A program made the position numbers and the translations under genes. The notes under the pieces were generated by a model that was not told where the DNA came from, ran no database searches, and saw only the letters and a program-made list of their open reading frames with translations. This document shows, one piece after another, positions 17,559 through 25,828 of a stretch of DNA of 40,549 bases (the stretch's first letter is position 1; each line of letters starts with the position of its first letter). The stretch comes from Eshraghiella sp045124255 (GTDB lineage Bacteria; Bacillota; Clostridia; Lachnospirales; Lachnospiraceae), in contig JBGVLM010000042.1 of assembly GCA_045124255.1 (NCBI GenBank), positions 1 to 40,549 of the forward strand, in the 5' to 3' direction.

Positions 17559-18329
17559 ATGCAGAAGATTTTGTTTTTAGGAAAACTGGACCAGACCATG
17601 GAAATTTTGTACAAAAATATGTGTCGTGAATATCAGATACAGTTTTGCACAGAAATATCCAAGACCATGCAGAACATGATTAGAATTGTGAAGCCGGATA
17701 TGTTATTACTTAACATATCAGAAAAGAATGAGCTGACAAAGAAGGATTTTGAAATCCTGACCACTATGTATATGCATATTCCGTTACTTTGCTTAGCTGA
17801 TAAGGAGCTTTTTTATGAATATGAAGAATTCATAAAAAACGAGAATGTGTATTGTGTACATCGTCCTGTACTGGCTGATAATGTTAAGGCAAAATGTGAC
17901 GTTATTTTGAAAAAATGTGAAAATACTAATCCGGAGGATGAGGAAGAAGCTGTGCAGCGAAAGAGCATACTGGTGGTGGATGACGGCGCCATAACGCTAC
18001 GAAGCGTAAAAGCCCTTTTGGATAGCAGGTATGAGGTCTCTGTTGCAACATCAGGAGAGAAGGCACTCAAACGTATGGAAAAAAGTCTTCCGGATTTAGT
18101 GCTTCTTGATTATGAAATGCCGGGATTAAATGGCAAGGAAACATTGGAAAGAATCAGGGCAGATGAAAATATGAAGGATGTTCCGGTAATTTTTCTAACA
18201 GGTGTGGCAGACAAACAATATATCGCGGATGTATTGCAGCTAAATCCAATGGGATATATTCTTAAACCGCCGGACAAAGAAAAATTATTTGAAACAATAG
18301 AAAACGCATTAAATTTTAAGGAGGAGTAA
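17559..18329 (+). CDS. response regulator with two receiver domains, no output domain
   Basis: This 256-residue protein has a C-terminal receiver domain (~130-256) that is complete: acidic pair in VVDDG, phospho-Asp184 (LVLLDYEMPGLNG), Thr in FLTGV, Lys in YILKPP. The N-terminal ~115 residues look like a degenerate receiver in which the phosphorylation site is replaced (MLLLNIS). No DNA-binding, GGDEF or enzymatic domain is present, so it probably acts through protein contacts, perhaps taking phosphate from the HPt of the upstream kinase. It starts 40 bases after the kinase and ends two bases before the pullulanase start codon, which implies one operon. Confidence 0.88.
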   Translation: MQKILFLGKLDQTMEILYKNMCREYQIQFCTEISKTMQNMIRIVKPDMLLLNISEKNELTKKDFEILTTMYMHIPLLCLADKELFYEYEEFIKNENVYCVHRPVLADNVKAKCDVILKKCENTNPEDEEEAVQRKSILVVDDGAITLRSVKALLDSRYEVSVATSGEKALKRMEKSLPDLVLLDYEMPGLNGKETLERIRADENMKDVPVIFLTGVADKQYIADVLQLNPMGYILKPPDKEKLFETIENALNFKEE

Positions 18330-18331
18330 GG

Positions 18332-21300
18332 ATGATTACACGCAGGAAAAAACTTGTAACAATGTCTGAAATCAAGAGATTTCTAGGCGCATTTCTGGCA
18401 CTTATATTAGTGCTGACAGCGTTACCAATGTCTAACAGACAGGCACTTGCCAGCGATATGGTAACAGTGAAATTACATTTCAGAAATTCTGGACAGTGGT
18501 CTGAAGTGTATGCCTATGCATGGGAATCTGGCACTATCACAGCCGCATGGCCGGGTAATAAGCTTACCAAGGGTAGTGACGGATTCTACACATACGAGGT
18601 TACGAAGAGTAGTTCAAGTCAGTTGAATTACATATTTAATAACGGTTCGGGAACACAGACGGGAGATTTGTATGTCACTACAGATGTTTTGTCTGCTGCG
18701 GACGAAGTTGTTGAATTGTGGCTTGACACAGATCAAAATCCTTCAACTACGGCACCATCCGGGCTTCCAGAGGTTAACGGCAATCAGGTAACATTCAGAT
18801 ATGAGAGCGATACTGCTCAGAGTGTATATCTTGCCGGTTCTATGAATGGCTGGAGTACTACAGCCAATAAAATGGATGAAACAGAAGACGGTGTATTTAC
18901 CTGTACTCTTGAATTGGAGACGGGAGAATACGAATATAAATTCATAGTAGACAGCGGGTGGGTTACAGACCCTGATAATGATTATTGGGTTGGTAACAGC
19001 AGCACCGGAAACTGCCTTGCTATAGTTCCGGGTATCACAACAGAGTCCGTAAGTATTAAAGAGGGCGGCTCAATGGAATTGCCTTCAGAGCTTGAGTATT
19101 TTACTGCTACAGGTTGCGTATCTACCAAAGCTGTTACATATACTTCAAGCACATCCGGAGTAACAATAAACGGATACAAAGTAACATTAGCGGATAGCTT
19201 TACGGCAAAAGAGTTTGATGTAACAGCTACAACAGCGGATAACGAGAGCAAAGTAGTTAAAGTTAAGATTTATGAACCGGGGGATATTACGGTTAAGATT
19301 CATTACGATAGAAGTGATAGTGCTGAAAGTGCATGGAGTGCATGGATTTGGTCAGATAATCTTGGCGGTCAGGCATATGAACTCGAAAATCTAGATGGAG
19401 AATATATAGCTACATATACCGTAAGTGAAGAAGATATTCTCTTTGTAAACTCTTTGTACTACATTATGAGAAAAGGGGAATGGGAATCACAGGAAGACAC
19501 AAGAACTATAGACATTTCCAATGTGGTTGCTGGTACGGTTCATTCTTATGTGTATACAGACGGCAGTTACGACAATGATACTTCAGAGGCAGTTTTGGGA
19601 ACAAAGATTACATCCGTTGATTATGACAGAGCTACTAATAAGATTATTGTTGTTGCTTCCGGTGCTGTAATTAATCCTGCTACAGCTTTTGCACTTAAAA
19701 AAGCTGATGGTACAGCTATAAGCATTACAGGTGTTGAACAGTCAGGAACAACATATACATTAACAATTGGTGAGGATTTAACCTCTCTTGTTAAGGTTTG
19801 CGGAACATATAAGCTTACCTACGATGGTAATGAATATTATGTTACTATGCCAAACGTATATACAACAGAAGAATTTGAAAATGAATTTACCTATACAGGT
19901 GATGATTTAGGTGCGACCTGGTCCGAAACAGAGACCACATTCAGAGTATGGGCACCTACTGCAGACAGCGTCAAAGTACAGTTATATGCAACAGGCTCAG
20001 ATGCAGAAACAGGAAGTGCTAAGCTTAATGCATATTCTATGACTAAGGATGTAAATGGTACATGGGTTGTAACAGTACCGGGAGATTTGAACGGAACATA
20101 TTATACTTATCTTACCAATGTTAATGGAGAAGTAGAGGAATCCTGCGACCCATATGCCAGAACAACAGGTGTTAATGGAGAAAGAGCAATGGTAATTGAC
20201 CTGGCTTCCACAGACCCGGAAGGATGGGATTCAGATGTAAGCCCTAATGCAGGAATGAGTTATACGGATGCCATCATTTATGAGTTACACGTAAGAGACC
20301 TTTCTATTGATGAAGAGTCCGGGGTAAAAGAAGAATGGAGGGGTAAATTCCTCGGCCTCACACAGAAGGGTACAACCAACAGCAGTGGAATATCAACAGG
20401 CTTAGACCACATCAAAGATTTGGGAATTACACATATTCATTTACTGCCTTCTTATGATTATGCTTCAATTGATGAGACAATGACAGAAGAACAGAAGGCA
20501 GCAGATACATCTAAGCAGTTTAACTGGGGTTATGACCCACTTAACTATAATGTACCGGAGGGTTCATACTCAACCAATCCTTATGACGGTGCAGTAAGAG
20601 TAAGTGAAATGAAAGAAATGGTACAGACCCTCCACGAAAATAACATAAACGTTATTATGGACGTGGTTTATAACCATGTATATGATGCAGGAAATTTCTG
20701 CTTTAACGAAATTGTACCTAATTATTTTTCAAGAACTAACGCTGATGGAAGCTATTCTAATGGCTCAGGATGCGGTAATGATACAGCTTCAGAAAGAGCA
20801 ATGGTAAGAAAATACATTGTGGACTCCGTAACATACTGGGCTGACGAATATCATATTGATGGTTTCCGTTTTGACTTAGTAGGACTTTTGGACGCAGAGA
20901 CAATCAATCAGGTTGTTGAAGAGGTTCACAAGACCCATCCGGATGTAATTTTCTATGGCGAAGGCTGGACATTGGGTACAGCAGTAGAGCCAAGCGATAC
21001 TACAATGGCAACACAGGCTAATGCGTGGGCAACACCTGATTTTGCATACTTTAGTGATACAATCAGAGATTTCATTAAGGGTAAGAATGATGAAACATCA
21101 TGGGGATTTATACAGAATACCCAGGACGGTGACCCTGAGGGAACTCTTATGGAGTGTTTCATGGCAAATACTTCATGGATTCAGAATCCTACACAGGTAA
21201 TTAATTATGCATCGTGCCATGATAATTACACCTTAATGGATAAGATTAATGCCACAAAGGCTTCGGAAAGTCTGGCGAACCGCATTAAGATGAATAATCT

Positions 21301-22720
21301 GGCAGCTTCAATTTATATGCTGTCAGAGGGTATTCCTTTAATACATGCCGGAGAAGAAATGTTAAGAACCAAGGTGGACAGCGACGGAAATATTATTCAT
21401 AACAGCTATAATTCACCGGATTATATTAACAGTCTTAAATGGGGCAGCCTTGATTCAGAGGAATATCAGAATGTAAGGGATTACTATAAGGGATTGATTG
21501 AATTCCGTAAAAATCATGCTGCATTAAGACTTACCTCTAAAACAGATGTTAATAACTCTATCTCTGCGACCTGGATTGATGAAAATGTAGTTATGTTCAA
21601 TATAGATACATCTAATATTGCAGATGAAGTGTCAGACGGAATCATAGTTATTTATAACGCTGATACTGCATCAAAGACTTTCTCATTATATAGTAGTGGT
21701 ATTAGTGAAGGAACATGGCAGATTTGTATTAATGACGAGGCAGCAGGTACAGAGGTTCTTGGAACAGTAACTAACGGAGAAGTAACAGTTCCTGCAATTT
21801 CTGCATTAGTTCTTGTAAAGGGTGAGACAGTAGATACTGATTCAGTTTATGTTCAGAATACCGTGGCTGAAACCGGTAGGGTACATGTTGAATATGTTGA
21901 TGAGGACGGCAATGTTCTTTCAAGTAAGAGCATAACCGCAGCAATTGGAGCAGCATATACCACATCAGCAATTACTATTGACGGATATACATTAAAGACT
22001 ACACCTGATAATGCTTCAGGAGTTCACACATCAGCAGATATTTTTGTAACATATGTGTATTCAAAATCTTCTTCCGGCAATAACGGTGATAGTGGTAATA
22101 TTAGTGGTGAGGTTGAGGTAATCTGTCCTGAGACAAATGCTAATGGTGCAATGATTGATAACACCGAAGCAATCGAAGACAAAATACCATTAACAGATAC
22201 AGAGAAGGAAGCTATTGCAAATGGCGATAATCTTAATATTATATTAGAGGTATCTGATATCACAGAAGAAATAACTGATTCAGATATGGAGAAGATTACA
22301 ACCGCTCTTGGTAAATACAAACTCGGAATGTGTATGGATATATCTTTGTGGAAACAGATTGGTTCAGGAACCAAAGAATATATCACAAATACTACAGGAA
22401 ATATCAGCATTAAGATTACTCTTCCGGAAGAATTAAGAGCTGACAACGGTGTAACAAGAATTTATAAGATATTAAGACTGCATGACGGAGAAGTAACTGT
22501 AATTGATACGGTTTATGATTCTTCAAAGCATACATTAACTTTTGAAACGGATAAGTTTTCAACTTATGCACTTGTATATTATGATACAGACAATACAACA
22601 GGTAATAATGACCCTGACGCAGGAGCATTAAATCAGCCGATTTTAATGTTGTCAATTATACTTATAGGTGCGATGGGTGTCCTGTTAACCGGAAAAAAAT
22701 ATCTTTTTACTGTAAAATAA
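18332..22720 (+). CDS. modular cell-surface pullulanase (GH13)
   Basis: A 1462-residue secreted starch debranching enzyme. Order: signal peptide (cleavage near QALAS); CBM26-like starch binding (~45-125, YAYAWESG ... WPGNKL ... IFNNGSGTQTGDL); an AMPK/CBM48-like sandwich (~145-235, VYLAGSMNGW); CBM41-like (~320-415, AWSAWIWSDNLGG); CBM48 (~535-650, FRVWAPTADSVKVQLY); then the GH13 barrel. Conserved regions are VIMDVVYNHVY, DGFRFDLVG with nucleophile Asp848, YGEGW with acid/base Glu877, and CHDN with Asp964. The pullulanase signature appears as FNWGYDP. A MucBP-like domain (~1180-1250), a surface-type beta domain and a C-terminal membrane helix (~1432-1452) with a short basic tail keep it on the cell. 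Function is debranching of alpha-1,6 links in starch or pullulan. GGAGGAG precedes the ATG. It follows the response regulator by two bases. Confidence 0.95.
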   Translation: MITRRKKLVTMSEIKRFLGAFLALILVLTALPMSNRQALASDMVTVKLHFRNSGQWSEVYAYAWESGTITAAWPGNKLTKGSDGFYTYEVTKSSSSQLNYIFNNGSGTQTGDLYVTTDVLSAADEVVELWLDTDQNPSTTAPSGLPEVNGNQVTFRYESDTAQSVYLAGSMNGWSTTANKMDETEDGVFTCTLELETGEYEYKFIVDSGWVTDPDNDYWVGNSSTGNCLAIVPGITTESVSIKEGGSMELPSELEYFTATGCVSTKAVTYTSSTSGVTINGYKVTLADSFTAKEFDVTATTADNESKVVKVKIYEPGDITVKIHYDRSDSAESAWSAWIWSDNLGGQAYELENLDGEYIATYTVSEEDILFVNSLYYIMRKGEWESQEDTRTIDISNVVAGTVHSYVYTDGSYDNDTSEAVLGTKITSVDYDRATNKIIVVASGAVINPATAFALKKADGTAISITGVEQSGTTYTLTIGEDLTSLVKVCGTYKLTYDGNEYYVTMPNVYTTEEFENEFTYTGDDLGATWSETETTFRVWAPTADSVKVQLYATGSDAETGSAKLNAYSMTKDVNGTWVVTVPGDLNGTYYTYLTNVNGEVEESCDPYARTTGVNGERAMVIDLASTDPEGWDSDVSPNAGMSYTDAIIYELHVRDLSIDEESGVKEEWRGKFLGLTQKGTTNSSGISTGLDHIKDLGITHIHLLPSYDYASIDETMTEEQKAADTSKQFNWGYDPLNYNVPEGSYSTNPYDGAVRVSEMKEMVQTLHENNINVIMDVVYNHVYDAGNFCFNEIVPNYFSRTNADGSYSNGSGCGNDTASERAMVRKYIVDSVTYWADEYHIDGFRFDLVGLLDAETINQVVEEVHKTHPDVIFYGEGWTLGTAVEPSDTTMATQANAWATPDFAYFSDTIRDFIKGKNDETSWGFIQNTQDGDPEGTLMECFMANTSWIQNPTQVINYASCHDNYTLMDKINATKASESLANRIKMNNLAASIYMLSEGIPLIHAGEEMLRTKVDSDGNIIHNSYNSPDYINSLKWGSLDSEEYQNVRDYYKGLIEFRKNHAALRLTSKTDVNNSISATWIDENVVMFNIDTSNIADEVSDGIIVIYNADTASKTFSLYSSGISEGTWQICINDEAAGTEVLGTVTNGEVTVPAISALVLVKGETVDTDSVYVQNTVAETGRVHVEYVDEDGNVLSSKSITAAIGAAYTTSAITIDGYTLKTTPDNASGVHTSADIFVTYVYSKSSSGNNGDSGNISGEVEVICPETNANGAMIDNTEAIEDKIPLTDTEKEAIANGDNLNIILEVSDITEEITDSDMEKITTALGKYKLGMCMDISLWKQIGSGTKEYITNTTGNISIKITLPEELRADNGVTRIYKILRLHDGEVTVIDTVYDSSKHTLTFETDKFSTYALVYYDTDNTTGNNDPDAGALNQPILMLSIILIGAMGVLLTGKKYLFTVK

Positions 22721-22777
22721 TGAATAATTCATGGTTTAATTGTTGATATTAAGGCGAATTTAAACAGTAATATAATA

Positions 22778-22827
22778 GGGCTTTTGCTAGATAGATATAA
22801 AATCTATATAGCAGAAGCTCTGTTTTT
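22778..22827 (+). terminator. terminator of the kinase-pullulanase operon
   Basis: Long imperfect stem of about 19 bp, GGGCTTTTGCTAGATAGAT / ATCTATATAGCAGAAGCTC, then TGTTTTT. Confidence 0.85.
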
Positions 22828-22911
22828 ACAAACTGCAATTTTCCATTTTTTCTTCCTTTAGAATAAAATTTGTTATATAATATGCTGAAATGACAAAAAG
22901 GAGATATTTAA

Positions 22912-23424
22912 ATGCCTGAAAGTAAGTCAGAATATGAACATATTTCACATACTTTTTATCCGGTATATAATGATAAGTCCAGAATACTGATACTTGGGAG
23001 TTTTCCGTCAGTTAAGTCACGGGAAGAAGGCTTTTATTACGGACACCCGAGAAACCGTTTTTGGAAGGTTATTGCTGCGATATGTAACTGTGAGGTGCCA
23101 ATGGACATTGAAGCGAAGAAGAAAATGCTGATTGAGCATGGAATTGCAATATGGGATGTAATTGACAGCTGTGACATAAAGGGCTCAAGTGACAGCAGTA
23201 TCAGAAACGTGATACCTGCGGATATAAAAGGACTTATTGAGAAAACTGATATACAGAGAATATTCACAAATGGCAGGACGGCGGAAAAATTGTACCGCAG
23301 ACACATTCTGCCGTTAACGGGTGTTGAATCAGTCGGACTTATGTCAACCAGCCCTGCAAATGCAGCGGTTTCTTTGGACAGTCTTATAAAAAACTGGAGC
23401 GAAGCAATTAATAAGAATTTATAA
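22912..23424 (+). CDS. DNA-deoxyinosine (hypoxanthine) glycosylase, UDG family 6
   Basis: The 170-residue protein matches the hypoxanthine-DNA glycosylase branch of the uracil-DNA glycosylase superfamily. Motif 1 appears as LILGSFPSVKS, followed by FYYGHPRNRFW. The C-terminal motif is STSPANAA. Enzymes of this family remove deaminated adenine (hypoxanthine) from DNA to start base-excision repair. Full family length, cytoplasmic, no lesion. GGAG lies upstream of the ATG. The next gene starts 26 bases after the stop, so the two are probably co-transcribed. Confidence 0.88.
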   Translation: MPESKSEYEHISHTFYPVYNDKSRILILGSFPSVKSREEGFYYGHPRNRFWKVIAAICNCEVPMDIEAKKKMLIEHGIAIWDVIDSCDIKGSSDSSIRNVIPADIKGLIEKTDIQRIFTNGRTAEKLYRRHILPLTGVESVGLMSTSPANAAVSLDSLIKNWSEAINKNL

Positions 23425-23450
23425 AATATATTAAAATGGAGGAATTTGAA

Positions 23451-23792
23451 ATGCCGTTTATTGATTCAAAAATTACAATGCCTGTTCCACAGGAGAAAAG
23501 AGAAATTATTAAATCCGAATTGGGAAGTGCGGTGGCAATATTAAGTAAGCCTGAAAGTTTTTTAATGGTTGGATTTGAAGACAATTATGACCTTTATATG
23601 GGTGGAAAGAAACTCGAAAAGGGTGCTTATGTTTCAGTAAGCTTATTTGGAAATGCACCGGCTTCGGCTTATGAGAAAATGACAGCTAAGATATGTGAGC
23701 TTTATGAGAAAGAGCTTGGAATTCCGGGAAGTGCCGTTTATGTAACATATCATGGAGTAAATGACTGGGGCTGGAACGGCAGAAATTTCTAG
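23451..23792 (+). CDS. MIF-like tautomerase family protein
   Basis: A 113-residue member of the macrophage migration inhibitory factor/tautomerase superfamily. The start is ATG 23451, giving Met-Pro: the catalytic base of this family is the N-terminal proline exposed after Met removal, and GGAGG at 23438-23442 is correctly spaced. The upstream ATG at 23436 overlaps that ribosome binding site and would bury the proline. The C-terminus NDWGWNGRNF mirrors the NVGWN-type end of MIF, and LSKPESFLMV supplies the conserved lysine region. Trimeric phenylpyruvate-type tautomerase activity is the family expectation; the bacterial substrate is unknown. Confidence 0.9.
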   Translation: MPFIDSKITMPVPQEKREIIKSELGSAVAILSKPESFLMVGFEDNYDLYMGGKKLEKGAYVSVSLFGNAPASAYEKMTAKICELYEKELGIPGSAVYVTYHGVNDWGWNGRNF

Positions 23793-23860
23793 CGTACTTT
23801 GGACAAATGATTTTTTAATAATGTGTTTAACTTTTTCTATACTTTATCATAAATATATTG

Positions 23861-23866
23861 TATAAT
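23861..23866 (+). promoter_or_regulatory. -10 element of the cysteine-synthase-like gene
   Basis: A perfect TATAAT 38 bases before the ATG; the -35 is poorly conserved. AGGAAGGA provides the ribosome binding site. Confidence 0.45.
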
Positions 23867-23903
23867 TCCATTACATGCGTAATTTTAGGAAGGATACAGA
23901 AGA

Positions 23904-24833
23904 ATGATATATAATAATATTTTGGAGGCTATAGGGCATACTCCTTTGGTTGAGCTTAAGCATATGACGGATGAGGATAGTGCCAGAATACTTGTAAAGG
24001 TAGAGGGACTGAATGTCGGAGGTTCGATTAAGACAAGAACGGCCTACAATATGATTCAGGATGCAGAACAGAGAGGCGTGATTAATCCTGACACTATTAT
24101 TGTTGAGCCGACAAGCGGCAATCAGGGAGTTGGTCTTGCACTTATTGGTGCAGTCCGTGGTTACAGGACTATTATTGTTATGCCTGATTCAGTAAGCGAG
24201 GAGAGGCGTCTGCTGGTACGTCATTACGGAGCAGAGGTTATTCTTGTTCATGATGACGGTGATATAGGAAAATGTATTGATGAATGTCTGCAGACTGCAC
24301 TCCGTATGGCAGAGGAAAATCCGAATGTATTTGTTCCGCAGCAGTTTGTGAATCCTGCCAATCCGCAGATTCACCGCAGCCAGACGGCATTAGAGATTCT
24401 GGAGGATGTTAACGGACCGATTGACGGTTTCTGCTCGGGAATCGGTACAGGCGGAACGATAACAGGAATTGGTGAAGTGCTTCGCGAGAAGAATCCTGAT
24501 ATGACAATATGGGCAGTTGAGCCTGTTGACGCAGCAATTCTTTCAGGCGGTTCAATCGGAACTCATTTGCAAATGGGTATTGGAGACGGTCTGATTCCTG
24601 ACATCCTTAATCAGGAAATATATGATGATATTTGTGTAATTGAAGATGAGGAAGCCATTACAACATCACAGCAGCTTGCCCGCAGAGAAGGACTGATGTG
24701 CGGAATTTCAAGCGGAACCAATGTTGCGGCTGCAATTAAGCTTGCTAAGAAATTGGGAAAGGGTAAAACTGTTGTTACGGTATTGCCTGATACGGCCGAA
24801 AGATATTTCAGCACACCATTGTTTGAGGAATAA
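23904..24833 (+). CDS. cysK: PLP-dependent cysteine synthase family protein
   Basis: This 309-residue fold-type II PLP enzyme carries the full set of cysteine synthase features. It opens IGHTPLVEL; the PLP lysine is Lys43 in GGSIKTR; the substrate loop is TSGNQG; the phosphate-binding loop is GTGGT; and the C-terminus has GISSG and VVTVLPD. The reaction would be O-acetylserine plus sulfide to cysteine. One oddity is that the usual SVKDR around the lysine reads SIKTR, with Thr in place of Asp; such variants occur in clostridial paralogues and may have a shifted substrate. It is a monocistronic unit with its own -10 and a strong terminator. The gene symbol is by family similarity only. Confidence 0.88.
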   Translation: MIYNNILEAIGHTPLVELKHMTDEDSARILVKVEGLNVGGSIKTRTAYNMIQDAEQRGVINPDTIIVEPTSGNQGVGLALIGAVRGYRTIIVMPDSVSEERRLLVRHYGAEVILVHDDGDIGKCIDECLQTALRMAEENPNVFVPQQFVNPANPQIHRSQTALEILEDVNGPIDGFCSGIGTGGTITGIGEVLREKNPDMTIWAVEPVDAAILSGGSIGTHLQMGIGDGLIPDILNQEIYDDICVIEDEEAITTSQQLARREGLMCGISSGTNVAAAIKLAKKLGKGKTVVTVLPDTAERYFSTPLFEE

Positions 24834-24850
24834 ATAAAAAATATGACTTG

Positions 24851-24904
24851 AAAATCACTAAAAAACTGCCAGAAATTTTGGCTGGATTTTTAGTGATTTT
24901 TTAT
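24851..24904 (+). terminator. strong terminator after the cysteine-synthase-like gene
   Basis: 14-bp perfect arms AAAATCACTAAAAA / TTTTTAGTGATTTT with an inner GCCA/TGGC pairing, then more T residues. Confidence 0.85.
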
Positions 24905-25040
24905 ATTGCGGTTAGTGAATGTAAAGAGTATTCTATCAATATCTCATTTAATTCATAGATTCATAATTCTCATATTCACGGTATCTCACCGGAATCTATC
25001 GGTTTAATGACATAATTTGCTAAGAAGGGAGTTTTGTCTA

Positions 25041-25828
25041 TTGACGGAAATAAATACGGCTTTGTCTGGGGATTTAGAGGTTGCATCGGTTCCGGTATAT
25101 GCCGGACAAACTAATATGCTGCCAAGAATAACAGGTGACAATACAGAAGACAAAATACCAAATGAAGGTAGGATTACTTATGACATAAAATTTGCAGTAT
25201 ATATACCCGGCGGAGAAAGAATTAAGCTGATTATCAATGTTGAGGCACAAAAGGAGTTTAATGCCGGATATGATTTGGTTACACGGGGAGTGTTCTATGG
25301 TGCCAGAATGATATCTGCACAGAAGGACAGAGAGTTTATTGGCGATGATTATGACTCCGTCAAAAAAGTATATTCTATATGGATATGTATGAATTACTCC
25401 TAAATATGCCAAAAACACAATTACCTCTTACAAAATGTCTCAGAATAAGATATATGGTAATTATACAGGCAAAGCACGTTTTGACATTATAGAAGTAATT
25501 ATGATATGCTTAGGTAAAGCAGACTTTATCAGATAAATTTGGAATTGGTTCAACAGTAAAATTGGAGAAGAAGATGAGGCAGATGTGTAACTTAAGTGAT
25601 TTGGTAGAAGAGCGTGGAATACAGCTAGGAATGAAACAAGGACTGGAGCGAGGTATGGAACGTGGCAGAAATTATGGAGAGGCTTCCAAGCTTGTTTCAA
25701 TAGTGGATGCTTTCGTAACTAAAAATGGAGTTGCGTTAGAGAAGGCACTTGATATGCTTAGTGTTTCTGCCGGGGAATATGAAGAAGCCAAAATGATATT
25801 ATTTACAAAGGGGAAGCTTAATGAGTAA
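25041..25828 (+). pseudogene. PD-(D/E)XK nuclease family transposase-like protein, broken
   Basis: The first part encodes VPVYAGQTN, GRITYDIKF, IINVEAQKEF and KKVYSIWICMN, the nuclease core of the PD-(D/E)XK/Rpn-like family common in Lachnospiraceae, with Asp (YDIKF) and Glu-x-Gln (VEAQK) retained. It stops at 25403 because one extra T at about 25392 shifts the frame. The other frame continues TPKYAKNTITSYKMSQNKIY ... GKARFDIIEVIMICLGKADF to a TAA at about 25536. A third frame from ~25560 carries the family's C-terminal MCNLSDLVEERG and the ERGMERG repeat to 25828. Family members also have an N-terminal region and a middle segment that are missing here. TTG 25041 with AAGGGAG upstream is the likeliest old start. 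Dead gene; its tail overlaps the start of the next gene by eight bases. Confidence 0.8.

Noticed and set aside
23436..23450. Upstream ATG as start of the tautomerase
   Set aside because: It overlaps the GGAGG site and would hide the N-terminal proline required for catalysis.
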